This document shows, one piece after another, positions 24,867-33,326 of a stretch of DNA of 64,000 nt (its first letter is position 1; each line of letters opens with the position of its first letter). The DNA is from Kineococcus rhizosphaerae (lineage in GTDB: Bacteria > Actinomycetota > Actinomycetes > Actinomycetales > Kineococcaceae): NCBI RefSeq assembly GCF_003002055.1, contig NZ_PVZF01000011.1:1-64000 (forward strand), in the 5' to 3' direction. The translations under genes and the position numbers were made by a program. Under the pieces are notes generated by a model. That model saw only the letters and a program-made list of their open reading frames with translations. It was not told the DNA's origin and ran no database searches.

Positions 24867-25880
24867 TCAGCGGCGCGGACGCCCCGACAGGCGCACGTCC
24901 CCGCCCACGACGGACACGTCGTCGACGTCGAGGGCGATCGCGTCGGCGATCGTCGTGATCCCCGTGCCGCCGAGGGCGTTGGTCCCCGCCCCCAGCAGCG
25001 TCGGCGCGACGTAGGCGACGACCCGGTCGACCAGGCCCGCGGCGAGGAAGGCCCCGGCCAGGGTGGGCCCGCCCTCGAGCAGCACGGACACGACGCCCCG
25101 GCCGTGCAGCTCGTCCAGCAACGCCCGGGGCGTCTCGGCCCGCGAGACGAGCGTCGGGGCGGCGTCGTCCAGCACCCGGGCGCCCGCGGGGACGCGACCG
25201 CGACGGTCGAGCACGACGCGCAGCGGCTGGCGCGCGGACGGGGTGCCGTCGGCGGCGCGGGCCGTCAGGTGCGGGTCGTCGGCGAGGACGGTCCCGGAGC
25301 CGGCGACGATCGCGTCGACGCGCCGGCGCAGGTCGTGCACCTGCTCGCGGGAGGCCGCCGAGGAGATCCAGCGGCTCGTCCCGTCGGCGGCGGCGGACCG
25401 GCCGTCGAGCGTGGCGGCGAACTTCCACAGCACGTGCGGGCGCCCCGAGCGCTTGGCCGTGAGCCACACCTCGTTGACGCGTTCGGCCTCGTCGGCCAGG
25501 ACGCCGGCGACGACGTCGACGCCCGCGGCGCGCAGCGTGCCGGCCCCGCCGCCCTCGAGCGCACCGGGGTCGGCGACGGCGTAGACGACGCGGGTGACCC
25601 CGGCGGCGATGAGGGCCTGGGCGCAGGGACCGGTGCGGCCGTGGTGGTTGCAGGGTTCCAGCGTCACGTACGCCGTGGCTCCCCGGGCGAGTTCCCCGGC
25701 GGCGGCCAGCGCACCCACCTCGGCGTGCGGGCCGCCGGCGCGTTCGTGCCAGCCCTCCCCCACGACCCGGCCGTCGCGCACGAGCACGGACCCCACGACG
25801 GGGTTCGGGGACGTCGTCCCCAGGCCGCGGGCGGCCAGCGCCACCGCCCGGGCCATGAACTCCTCGTCGTGGGCCGGCAT
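24867..25880 (-). CDS. ribD: Bifunctional riboflavin deaminase/reductase
   Basis: 337 residues. The N-terminal deaminase domain has the zinc site HAEVGAL and EPCNHHGRTGPC; the C-terminal domain is a RibD-type reductase (LWKFAATLDGR, SGTVLADDP, LLEGGPTLAGAFL). Catalyses the second and third steps of riboflavin synthesis. The ATG overlaps the ribA stop by one base (TGATG). Confidence 0.94.
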   Translation of the reverse strand: MPAHDEEFMARAVALAARGLGTTSPNPVVGSVLVRDGRVVGEGWHERAGGPHAEVGALAAAGELARGATAYVTLEPCNHHGRTGPCAQALIAAGVTRVVYAVADPGALEGGGAGTLRAAGVDVVAGVLADEAERVNEVWLTAKRSGRPHVLWKFAATLDGRSAAADGTSRWISSAASREQVHDLRRRVDAIVAGSGTVLADDPHLTARAADGTPSARQPLRVVLDRRGRVPAGARVLDDAAPTLVSRAETPRALLDELHGRGVVSVLLEGGPTLAGAFLAAGLVDRVVAYVAPTLLGAGTNALGGTGITTIADAIALDVDDVSVVGGDVRLSGRPRR

Positions 25881-26497
25881 CAGCCCGCGAGGTCCAGCGT
25901 GTGGGCGGTGTGGTCCCGCTTGGCGCGCAGGTACCGCGCGTTCGCGGCGGACAGGTGCACACCGGTGGGGACGCGGCGCTCGACGGAGATGCCGTGCGCC
26001 TCGAGCTGCTCGGCCTTGTCGGGGTTGTTGCTCAGCAGGTTGATGCCGCTCACACCGAGGGCGTCCAGCATCTGCGCGGCCACCGTGTAGTCGCGTTCGT
26101 CCTCCCCGCGACCCAGTGCGAGGTTCGCCTCGTAGGTGTCCAACCCGCTGTCCTGCAACGCGTACGCGTCGAGCTTGGCGTACAGGCCGATGCCGCGGCC
26201 CTCCTGGCGCAGGTAGAGCAGCACACCGCCGGCGGTGGCGATGCGCTCGACGGCCTCGCGGAACTGCGGGCCGCAGTCGCAGCGTTCGGAACCGAAGACG
26301 TCACCGGTGAGGCACTCGCTGTGGGGGCGGACGAGGGGGGTGCCCTCCTGCCAGTTCCCCAGCGCGAGGGCCAGGTGCTCCTTGCCGTCGACGAGACCGT
26401 CGAAGGTGTGGACGCGGGCCGTGGTGCGGTACCCGTCCGCGAAGCGGAGGGGGACGTCGACGGCGGTGCGGACGGTCGCGACGGGTGTCTGGGTCAC
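25880..26497 (-). CDS. ribA: GTP cyclohydrolase II
   Basis: 205 residues. Zinc-binding HSECLTGDVFGSERCDCGPQ, the catalytic RQEGRGIGL, and NLLSNNPDKAEQLE are typical of RibA. Opens GTP to the first riboflavin precursor. Unlike many actinobacterial RibBA fusions there is no DHBP synthase domain. Operon ribA-ribD; no ribE or ribH nearby, and I saw no FMN riboswitch in the short upstream gap. Confidence 0.95.
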   Translation of the reverse strand: MTQTPVATVRTAVDVPLRFADGYRTTARVHTFDGLVDGKEHLALALGNWQEGTPLVRPHSECLTGDVFGSERCDCGPQFREAVERIATAGGVLLYLRQEGRGIGLYAKLDAYALQDSGLDTYEANLALGRGEDERDYTVAAQMLDALGVSGINLLSNNPDKAEQLEAHGISVERRVPTGVHLSAANARYLRAKRDHTAHTLDLAG

Positions 26498-26533
26498 GAT
26501 CTGTTCCTCTCTGGCGACTTCAGGGGCTGCATC

Positions 26534-27397
26534 TCAGGCGACCTGCAGGGAGCGCTTGGCGAACCCCATCTGGAAGTCGTCGATGACGGTGGTGGGTGGT
26601 GCGGCCGCGTCGGTCGCCGCGCCGAGCGTGATGAACAACGGGGTGTAGTGCTCGACGGTCGGGTGGGCGTAGGGCATCCCGGGGGCGCGGTGGTAGTCGG
26701 CCAGGGCGTCGACGTCGCCACGGGCCAGCGCCTCGGCGACCCAGGCGTCGAACTCCCGGGACCACGTCGGCACTTCGTTGTACAAGAACATCTCCCGGGT
26801 CGCGAACTGGAGTCCGTGCGTCATGAAACCCGAACCGATGACGAGCACACCCTGTTCCCGCAGCGGCCGCAACCGGCGCCCGAGGGCCAGGAGCCGGTCG
26901 GGGTCGTGGGTCGGCATGCTGAGCTGCAGCACGGGCACGTCGGCGTCGGGGTACATGACCTTCAGCGGGACCCAGGCGCCGTGGTCCAGACCGCGGCCGG
27001 CGACGTGCAGGGGCTCGTCGGCGGGCATCAGCGCGGCCACCTGCCGCGCGAGCGCCGTGGCGTCCGGGGTGGCGTACCGCATCTCGAAGTAGCGCCGGTG
27101 GAAGCCGCCGAAGTCGTACACGAGCGGTGTGCCCGCCAGCGGCGAGCTGAGGACGGCCCGCTCGGACTCCCAGTGGGCGCTGACGACGAGGATCGCGCGG
27201 GGCGTGGGCAGGCTCAGCGCCCAGTCGGACAGCTGGCGGATCCACAGCGGGTCGTCGAAGACGGGCGGGGCGCCGTGGCTGACGTAGAAGGCCGGGAACG
27301 GGCCGTCGTCCGGCGTCCAGGCGCGCTGCGCGGGACGGCCGGCGCGCAGGAAGTCGTCGAACGCGCCGGCGGGCACGGCGGGGTTGACGATCGACAC
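26534..27397 (-). CDS. DODA-type extradiol ring-opening dioxygenase (class III)
   Basis: 287 residues. LigB/DODA fold with YVSHGAPPVF, SAHWESERA, GLDHGAWVPL, GSGFMTHGLQ and VEHYTPLF, which supply the metal His/Glu ligands of the 4,5-DOPA dioxygenase-like (YgiD) family. Probably cleaves a catechol ring. GTG 27397 has GGGAGG upstream. Divergent from a MarR gene over two identical-type palindromes, the pattern of a phenol- or catechol-responsive unit. Confidence 0.9.
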   Translation of the reverse strand: MSIVNPAVPAGAFDDFLRAGRPAQRAWTPDDGPFPAFYVSHGAPPVFDDPLWIRQLSDWALSLPTPRAILVVSAHWESERAVLSSPLAGTPLVYDFGGFHRRYFEMRYATPDATALARQVAALMPADEPLHVAGRGLDHGAWVPLKVMYPDADVPVLQLSMPTHDPDRLLALGRRLRPLREQGVLVIGSGFMTHGLQFATREMFLYNEVPTWSREFDAWVAEALARGDVDALADYHRAPGMPYAHPTVEHYTPLFITLGAATDAAAPPTTVIDDFQMGFAKRSLQVA

Positions 27398-27421
27398 GGC
27401 GGACCTCCCGGAGACGGTGAC

Positions 27422-27465
27422 TTGATGCTTCAATCGACAGTAGACACCGAGACTTGAACCGTCAA
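27422..27465. promoter_or_regulatory. Two TTGA-N4-TCAA operators between dioxygenase and MarR genes
   Basis: TTGATGCTTCAA (27422-27433) and TTGAACCGTCAA (27454-27465) are palindromes with the same half sites. Their centres are 32 bp apart, three helical turns, so two MarR dimers could bind one DNA face and shut both divergent genes. Confidence 0.65.
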
Positions 27466-27479
27466 CAACGAGGAGGGTG

Positions 27480-27944
27480 ATGGAACCGGACTGGCTCGAC
27501 GCCGAGGAGCAGGCCGCGTGGCGGCGGCTGGCGGCGCTGCTCACCGTCCTGCCCGCCGCCCTCGACGCCCAGCTGCAGCGCGATGCCGGCCTGACCCACT
27601 TCGAGTACTGGGTGCTGTCGGCCCTGTCCGAGGCCCCCGACCGCACCCTGCGCATGAGCTGCCTGGCCGGGCTCGCCCACGGCTCCCTGTCGCGCCTGTC
27701 CCACGTCGCCCGCCGCCTCGAACGCCGGGGCTGGCTGACGCGGCGCCCCGACCCCGGGGACGGCCGCTTCACGCTCGCCACCCTCACCGACGCCGGGTGG
27801 GACCGGGTCGCCGCCGCCGCCCCGGGCCACGTGGGGGCCGTGCGGCGCGCGGTGTTTGACGCGCTCACCCCCGAGCAGGTCCGGGCGCTGCGCGAGATCG
27901 GCGACAGCGTCCTGCGCTCGGCCGAAGCCGAGCGCACCCGGTAG
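27480..27944 (+). CDS. MarR family transcriptional regulator
   Basis: 154 residues. Winged helix with THFEYWVLSALSEAPDRTLR, LSRLSHVARRLERRGWL and the wing DPGDGRFTLATLT. The start is ATG 27480 or the adjacent GTG 27477; AGGAGG lies directly before both. Divergent from the DODA dioxygenase, its likely target. Ends in TAG, showing that TAG works as a stop here. Confidence 0.88.
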   Translation: MEPDWLDAEEQAAWRRLAALLTVLPAALDAQLQRDAGLTHFEYWVLSALSEAPDRTLRMSCLAGLAHGSLSRLSHVARRLERRGWLTRRPDPGDGRFTLATLTDAGWDRVAAAAPGHVGAVRRAVFDALTPEQVRALREIGDSVLRSAEAERTR

Positions 27945-27952
27945 GAGGGCGG

Positions 27953-27958
27953 TACGTT
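27953..27958 (+). promoter_or_regulatory. -10 box TACGTT of a leaderless transcript
   Basis: TACGTT, six bases, then GTG 27965 of the endonuclease/exonuclease/phosphatase family gene. Confidence 0.5.
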
Positions 27959-27964
27959 CGAGGG

Positions 27965-28672
27965 GTGGGAGCACCGACAGGTCGCGCACTGAAGACGATC
28001 AGCTACAACCTCCACGAGGGACGCGCGACGCTCGAGCTCGCCGACCTCGCGCAGGTGCACGACGTCGACGCGCTGTGCCTGCAGGAGTGCGACACCCTGC
28101 GCCTGCCCGAGACCGTCGGCCCCCTCGTCCTGGCCGGTGCCACCCAGCGCAACCGGCTCGGCCTGGCCCTGTACTACCGCCCCGACCGGCTGCACCTGCA
28201 CGGCCACGAGCTGCGTCCGCTGCGCCGGTCCATGCACGACCGCTTCCTGGCCCCCGCCCACGAACGGCTCCTCGCCGTCCGGTTCGAGGACCTGGAGGAC
28301 GACGGGGCGCTGCTGACCCTGGCCTCCATCCACACCGCCCCGCTGTCGGCGACGAACGCCATGCGCCGCCACCAGATCACCGAGGCCCTCGGCGCCATCC
28401 GCGCCGCCGCCCACGGGTCCGCGGCCCTCGTCGTCGGGGACTTCAACTACCCGTGGTTCGCCAGCTCCCTGGCCCGGCGCCTGGCCGAGCAGGGTTTCGA
28501 GGTCTCCCACAGCGACCTGCCCACCTACGTGCGCAAGCGGTTCCGGGGGCACTTCGACTTCGCCATCTCCGAGGGCATGCACATCGAGAAGGTGAAGACG
28601 CTGCAGCAGGCCGGGTCCGACCACCTGCCCGTGCTCGTCGAGGCCCGCGTGAAGGCCCCCGTCCCGGCCTGA
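27965..28672 (+). CDS. Endonuclease/exonuclease/phosphatase family protein
   Basis: 235 residues of the metal-dependent EEP fold: SYNLHEG (first Asn), CLQECD (metal Glu), the His in SIHTAP, VVGDFNYPW (Asp/Asn pair) and SDHLPVLVEA. The substrate may be DNA, a phospholipid or an inositol phosphate; the motifs do not decide. No signal peptide. Leaderless-type promoter directly upstream. Confidence 0.85.
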   Translation: MGAPTGRALKTISYNLHEGRATLELADLAQVHDVDALCLQECDTLRLPETVGPLVLAGATQRNRLGLALYYRPDRLHLHGHELRPLRRSMHDRFLAPAHERLLAVRFEDLEDDGALLTLASIHTAPLSATNAMRRHQITEALGAIRAAAHGSAALVVGDFNYPWFASSLARRLAEQGFEVSHSDLPTYVRKRFRGHFDFAISEGMHIEKVKTLQQAGSDHLPVLVEARVKAPVPA

Positions 28673-28721
28673 GCCCGAGGCCGCCCGCTCCCCGACCCGG
28701 CGCGTGCGCCAGCCTGACCCC

Positions 28722-29603
28722 GTGCCCACCCTGCGTGCCCTGGAGCTCCTCGTCGCGGTGCTCGACCACGGTTCCCTCGCCGAAGCCGCGCGGCGGCTGC
28801 ACACCACCCCGTCGGCGATCTCCCACCAGCTCGCCGCCCTCGAGCGCGAGCTGCGCACCCCGCTCCTGCACCGCCTCCCGCGCGGGGTGCAGGCCACCGC
28901 GGCCGGCCGCGCGGTCGAGGCCGACGCCCGGCGCGCCGTCGAGGCCGCCGCCGCGGTGACCCGCCTGGGCCGGGCCGTGGCCGCCGGGAGCGCGGGACGG
29001 GTGCGGGTCGCCTGCGGAGAGACCCTCACCGCCCCGCTCGTCGCCCCCGTCCTGACCCGCTGGCGGCGCGAGCACCCCGACGTGGTCGTCGAACTCGCCG
29101 AGTTCGTCAGCGCCGACACCCTCGCCGCCCACCTCGAGGCCGGTCGCGCCGACCTCGGGGTGATTCCCCGGCCCGGGAGCTGGACCGGGGAGGTGCACCT
29201 CGTCGGCCGCGAGGAGGTCGTCGCGGTCGTCCCCCCGGGCCACCCCCTGGCCGGGGCCACGACGACGACGGTGGCCGACGTCGCGGCCCACCCCGTCGTC
29301 GGGCTCACCCCCGGCAACGGCCTGGACCGCTGGCTGACCGGGCTGGCCGCCGACGCCGGGACCGTCTTCGACGTCGTGGTCCGGACCCGCAACGCCTCGA
29401 CCGCCGCGCACCTGGCCCGCGCCGGGGCCGGGGTCGCCGTCGTGCCGGTCAGTGCGCTCGGCGGCGACCCCACGGGCGTCGTCCGGTTCACCCCGCCGCT
29501 GGGGCGCGACGTCGTCGTGCTGCTGCCCGCCGGCGGCGGTGACGCCCTCGCCGGGCGGTTCCTCGCCGACCTGCTCGCCGGGGGCGCGCCGGCACTGGCG
29601 TGA
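28722..29603 (+). CDS. LysR family transcriptional regulator
   Basis: 293 residues. Winged helix (LDHGSLAEAARRLHTTPSAI, then SHQLAALERELRTPLLHRLP) and an effector domain. GTG 28722 (VPTLRALELL) is preferred over GTG 28704 because LysR proteins begin just before this helix. It heads a same-strand row of an SDR, a quinone-oxidoreductase-like protein and a small monooxygenase, which it may control. Confidence 0.86.
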   Translation: MPTLRALELLVAVLDHGSLAEAARRLHTTPSAISHQLAALERELRTPLLHRLPRGVQATAAGRAVEADARRAVEAAAAVTRLGRAVAAGSAGRVRVACGETLTAPLVAPVLTRWRREHPDVVVELAEFVSADTLAAHLEAGRADLGVIPRPGSWTGEVHLVGREEVVAVVPPGHPLAGATTTTVADVAAHPVVGLTPGNGLDRWLTGLAADAGTVFDVVVRTRNASTAAHLARAGAGVAVVPVSALGGDPTGVVRFTPPLGRDVVVLLPAGGGDALAGRFLADLLAGGAPALA

Positions 29604-29680
29604 GGAATCCTCACCCCGGCGGCCGGGAAACCTCACGGCAGGACGGGACGCGCACCCGCCGCGGCCACGTTGGGACGACC

Positions 29681-30421
29681 GTGACCACCTTCGCAGGACC
29701 CACCGCAGGACCCACCGCCGAACCCACCGCAGAACTCACCGGGCAGACCGTCCTGGTCGTCGGGACGGGCGGGATCGCCGGGGCCACGGCCCGCCTCGCC
29801 CGGGCCGCCGGCGCCGACGTCGTGCTCGCCGGCCGCGACCCCGGGCGCACCGCAGCCGCCGCCGACGCCGCCAGGGCCCGCCCCGAGAGCGTCGACCTGT
29901 CCGACGAGCGGTCCCTCACGGCGCTCGCCGCACGGCTCGGGCACGTCGACCACGTCGTGAACCTCGCCGCCGCGCCCGCGAACGGGCCGCTGCGCGACCT
30001 GGACCGCGCCGCGCTCGTGCGCGCCTTCGACGTCAAGGTGTTCGGCCCCGCGCTGCTGGCCGGGCGCCTGGACATCGGCCGGTCCCTGACGCTGTTCTCG
30101 GGGTTCATCGCCTGGCGGCCGGCCGCCGAACGCGTCGCGATGGCCACCGCGAACGGCGCCACGGCGTTCCTCGCCCAGGCGCTGGCCGTGGAACTGGCGC
30201 CCGTTCGCGTCAACGCGATCTCCCCCGGGATCGTCGACTCCGGTTCCTGGGACGGGCTCGGCACCGCCAAGGAGGGTTTCCTGGCCGCCACCGCGCAGGC
30301 GAACCCGGCGCGGCGCACCGGGACCGTCACCGACCTGGCGCAGGCCACCCTGTTCGCCATGACCAACCCGTTCCTCACCGCCACGACGCTGCACGTCGAC
30401 GGCGGCGGCCGGTTCGCCTGA
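29681..30421 (+). CDS. SDR-fold protein lacking the usual catalytic Tyr/Lys
   Basis: 246 residues. A short tail with PTA repeats precedes a Rossmann start VLVVGTGGIAGATARLARAA, VDLSDERSL, HVVNLAAAP and the late NAISPGIVDSG and DGGGRFA blocks of SDRs. Where YxxxK is expected the sequence reads RVAMATANGATAF, so neither residue is present. It may have another chemistry or be a binding protein. Starts 78 nt after the LysR stop; followed by the oxidoreductase at 30484. Confidence 0.75.
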   Translation: MTTFAGPTAGPTAEPTAELTGQTVLVVGTGGIAGATARLARAAGADVVLAGRDPGRTAAAADAARARPESVDLSDERSLTALAARLGHVDHVVNLAAAPANGPLRDLDRAALVRAFDVKVFGPALLAGRLDIGRSLTLFSGFIAWRPAAERVAMATANGATAFLAQALAVELAPVRVNAISPGIVDSGSWDGLGTAKEGFLAATAQANPARRTGTVTDLAQATLFAMTNPFLTATTLHVDGGGRFA

Positions 30422-30483
30422 CCACCCCACCCGAAGAAACCAACCAGAGAAACCACTCGAAGAAAACCCGCAGGAGGAAACCC

Positions 30484-31485
30484 GTGAACACCGTCCCCGC
30501 CGTCGCCGCCCTCGACGGCCTGCCCGTCAGCGACCCGGAATCCCTGGTGGACGTCACCGTCCCCGTCCCCGGACTGCGTCCGCACGACCTGCTCGTCGAC
30601 GTCCGCGCCGTCTCCGTCAACCCCGTCGACGTCAAGGTCCGCGCCGGGCTGGAGAAGCAGTCCACCCCCAAGGTCCTCGGCTGGGACGCCGCCGGCGTCG
30701 TGCAGGCCGTCGGCGAGGCCGTGGAGGGTTTCGCCGTCGGCGACGAGGTCTGGTACGCCGGTGACCTGACCCGGCCCGGGTCGAACGCGCACCTGCACGC
30801 CGTCGACGCGCGCATCGCCTCGCGCAAACCCACCACCCTGACCTTCGCCGAGGCCGCGGCGATGCCGCTGACCACCATCACCGCGTGGGAGGCCCTCTTC
30901 GACCGGTTGCAGCTGAACACCGACTCCACCGGGACCCTCCTCGTCCTGGCCGGGGCCGGGGGTGTCGGGTCGGTGATGGTCCAGCTGGCCAAGCAGCTCA
31001 CCGGGCTCACCGTGCTGGGCAGCGCCGGGAAACCCGAGTCCGAGCGGTGGGTCCGCGACCTCGGTGCCGACGGCGTCGTGGACCACCGCGACCTCGTCGC
31101 CTCCGTCCACACCGTGGCCCCCGACGGCGTCGAGCACCTGTTCACCCCCAACACCCAGGGCCAGGTCGAGGCGTTCGCCCAGGTCGTGCAGCCCTTCGGG
31201 CAGGTCGTCGGGATCGACGACCCCGACGGGCTGGACCTGACGCCCTTGAAGGCCAAGAGCATCGCCTGGCACTGGGAGTTCATGTTCACCCGGTCGATGT
31301 TCTCCACCCCCGACCTGGCCGAGCAGGGCGAACTGCTGCGCCGCACCGCCGACCTCGTCGACGCCGGGCGGATCCGCACGACGCTCACCACGACGATCGA
31401 GGACTTCTCGGCCGCCGGGCTGCGCGAGGCGCACCGCCTGGTCGAGACCGGCCGCACCGTCGGCAAGGTCGTCGTGACGCGCTGA
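30484..31485 (+). CDS. Zinc-less medium-chain dehydrogenase (quinone oxidoreductase-like)
   Basis: 333 residues. GroES-like N-terminus (VSVNPVDVKVRAG, VLGWDAAGVV, GDEVWYAG) and Rossmann domain with GAGGVGSVMVQLAK. Zinc-ligand Cys residues of alcohol dehydrogenases are absent, placing it with the NADPH:quinone reductase/zeta-crystallin group (ZADH type). Strong AGGAGG site before GTG. It sits between the SDR-like protein and an ABM-fold monooxygenase, suggesting a quinone or electrophile detoxification set. Confidence 0.88.
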   Translation: MNTVPAVAALDGLPVSDPESLVDVTVPVPGLRPHDLLVDVRAVSVNPVDVKVRAGLEKQSTPKVLGWDAAGVVQAVGEAVEGFAVGDEVWYAGDLTRPGSNAHLHAVDARIASRKPTTLTFAEAAAMPLTTITAWEALFDRLQLNTDSTGTLLVLAGAGGVGSVMVQLAKQLTGLTVLGSAGKPESERWVRDLGADGVVDHRDLVASVHTVAPDGVEHLFTPNTQGQVEAFAQVVQPFGQVVGIDDPDGLDLTPLKAKSIAWHWEFMFTRSMFSTPDLAEQGELLRRTADLVDAGRIRTTLTTTIEDFSAAGLREAHRLVETGRTVGKVVVTR

Positions 31486-31529
31486 ACCCCGAACCCCCGA
31501 AACTCCCCGAAACCCCCAGGAGGACTCCC

Positions 31530-31820
31530 GTGAGCACCACCGTCGTCGCCGACATCACCCCTCTGCCCGGCCACGAGGACGAAGTCGGGCACGTCCTGCG
31601 CGCCGCCGTCGTCCGCGTCCGTCACGAGGACGCCGGCTGCGAGCGCTACGAGCTCAACGTCGACCCCCGCGACGGTTCCTACGTCATGGTCGAGCGGTGG
31701 GCCGACCGCGCCGCGCTCGACGCGCACGCCGCCGGGCCGGCCTTCGCAGACCTGTCCGCGGCGCTGGAGGGACTGCTCGCCCGCCCCATCGCGGTGCGCG
31801 CGCTCACGCCGGTGGGGTGA
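31530..31820 (+). CDS. ABM-fold (YgiN-like) monooxygenase
   Basis: 96 residues of the antibiotic biosynthesis monooxygenase fold: ADITPLPGHEDEVGHVLRAA, CERYELNVDPRD and FVMVERW-like MVERWAD. Small dimeric proteins of this kind act on quinols or aromatic compounds, often next to quinone reductases as here. AGGAGG is close to GTG 31530. Last gene of the row; a hairpin follows. Confidence 0.85.
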   Translation: MSTTVVADITPLPGHEDEVGHVLRAAVVRVRHEDAGCERYELNVDPRDGSYVMVERWADRAALDAHAAGPAFADLSAALEGLLARPIAVRALTPVG

Positions 31821-31833
31821 ACGGACCACGGTG

Positions 31834-31864
31834 GCGCCCCCGGTGGAGACGACGACGGGGGCGC
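31834..31864 (+). terminator. Hairpin after the monooxygenase gene
   Basis: GCGCCCCC (31834-31841) pairs with GGGGGCGC (31857-31864) over a 15-nt loop, 14 nt after the stop; followed by TTCC, no long T-run. Probable transcription end. Confidence 0.6.
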
Positions 31865-32336
31865 TTCCGTCGGCCCTCACCGCACGGCTGCCGCCTCAGC
31901 CCGCGCACCAGGTGTGCCGGCCCACGGGTCGGCCAGATCATCGCGGTGTTCCACCCGGCCGGGACTGCCCCGCCGCGACGCAACAGCCACCAGCCGGCGT
32001 ACGGCGCCGGCCCCGTGAGCTACGGGGTCGGTGGAACTGCGCTCAGCGTTCGCCGGGAACCCGCCGTCGTGTTGCGGTGTGGGCGGCAACTGGTTCCTGC
32101 GATGCCTCCAGCCCACCCGCGAGACCCCACGCCCAAGATCGACCGGCCGCGAGCGCTGCTCCAACACCCCGACCAGTCCTTCGGGCACGACGGCCACGGC
32201 CACCTGCACCTGAACCCGCGCGGAGGATCCGCCGGTTCGGGCACCGTCCGTCGTCGCGGGGTCTGCGCCTGGACACGAACTCCTGGCCGACGGTCGCCGA
32301 GAACCCACCGGACCAGGTCCTCTGGACGTCTACCGG
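31865..32336. other. Gene-free stretch
   Basis: About 470 bases between the terminator and the stop of the XRE gene. Short frames occur on both strands but none has a family motif, a ribosome site or steady codon bias. Probably decayed sequence; no repeat found. Confidence 0.4.
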
Positions 32337-33155
32337 TCAGGTCAGCGACGCCAGCATCGCCAGAGCCTCGGCGGACGGCGTACCCGGCTCAGCGTGGTAC
32401 ACCACGACCACGAGTGAGGTGGTGCCCAGGACGGCGAACTTCTCCCGGTGCAGGATCAACTCCCCCACGACGGGGTGGTTCACGACGCCGGTGGGAGACC
32501 CGACGGCCTTGACGTCGTGGCGGGCCCACAGCCGGCGGAAGCGCTCGCTCTTGAGCGACAACTCACCCACGAGGGCCTGGAACCGCGGGTCGTCCTGGTC
32601 GGCGCCGATGTCTGCGCGCAACTGCGCCACGACGCTGGCGGTGTTCTGCACCCAGTCCGGGTGGTAGCTGCGCGCCTGCGGGTCGGTGAACAGGGACACC
32701 ATCCGGTTGGCGCCGATCACCAGAGCCGGCTCCAACGCGGTCGCGAGCCGGTTGACCGCCATCACGTCCCGGTAGCGGTCCATGACGAAGGCGGGCACGT
32801 TGACCGTCTCCAGCAGCATCCGCACCCCGTCGGGCACCCGCTCCGGACGGTGTGTGGTGGAACCGGCACGTCGGCGCGGGCGGGCGCGGGACAGCTCCAG
32901 GACGTGGGCCGTGCCCTCGTCGTCCAGCTGCAACGCCCGCGCCAAGGCGTCGACCACCTGCTCGGAGGGGTGCTGGTCGCGGCCCTGCTCCAGCCGCAGG
33001 TAGTACTCGTTGCTGATCCCGGCCAGCAGCGCCACCTCCTCGCGCCGCAGTCCCCGCACCCGGCGCCGGCTACCCGCGGGCAGCCCGACGTCCTCGGGCT
33101 GCACCAGCTCGCGGCGAGCGCGCAGGAAGTCGGCCAACGGCGTACGCGGTTCCAC
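32337..33155 (-). CDS. XRE/HTH regulator with MmyB-like sensor domain
   Basis: 272 residues. Helix-turn-helix (RRVRGLRREEVALLAGISNE, then YYLRLEQGRD) followed by the MmyB-like ligand domain (VPAFVMDRYRDVMAVNRLA ... FRRLWARHDV ... HREKFAVLGT). This two-part family is common in actinobacteria, usually divergent from the dehydrogenase it controls. GTG 33155 stands seven bases after TAGCGT and is preferred to 33176. Divergent from the SDR at 33327. Confidence 0.9.
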   Translation of the reverse strand: MEPRTPLADFLRARRELVQPEDVGLPAGSRRRVRGLRREEVALLAGISNEYYLRLEQGRDQHPSEQVVDALARALQLDDEGTAHVLELSRARPRRRAGSTTHRPERVPDGVRMLLETVNVPAFVMDRYRDVMAVNRLATALEPALVIGANRMVSLFTDPQARSYHPDWVQNTASVVAQLRADIGADQDDPRFQALVGELSLKSERFRRLWARHDVKAVGSPTGVVNHPVVGELILHREKFAVLGTTSLVVVVYHAEPGTPSAEALAMLASLT

Positions 33156-33326
33156 CGTCCCGACGCTACTCGCCACCGTGCGAGCCGTGGATGCTCAGCC
33201 TGTCCCCGCCACTACCAGTGTCCGCGGGGTCTTCTCCGGCCACGGGCACGACCCGAACATCGTGTGCAGCACCGGTTCCAAGCACTGCGAGTCCGGGCAC
33301 ACCAGCCACCGAGAGGTCGAACGACA

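Noticed and set aside
27398-29614. Open frame extending the dioxygenase N-terminus by more than 700 residues on the minus strand
   Set aside because: It is antisense to MarR, EEP and LysR genes and low in complexity; the GTG at 27397 has a good ribosome site.
31865-32336. Possible transposase relic
   Set aside because: No inverted ends, no DDE or HTH motif and no duplicated flanks were seen.
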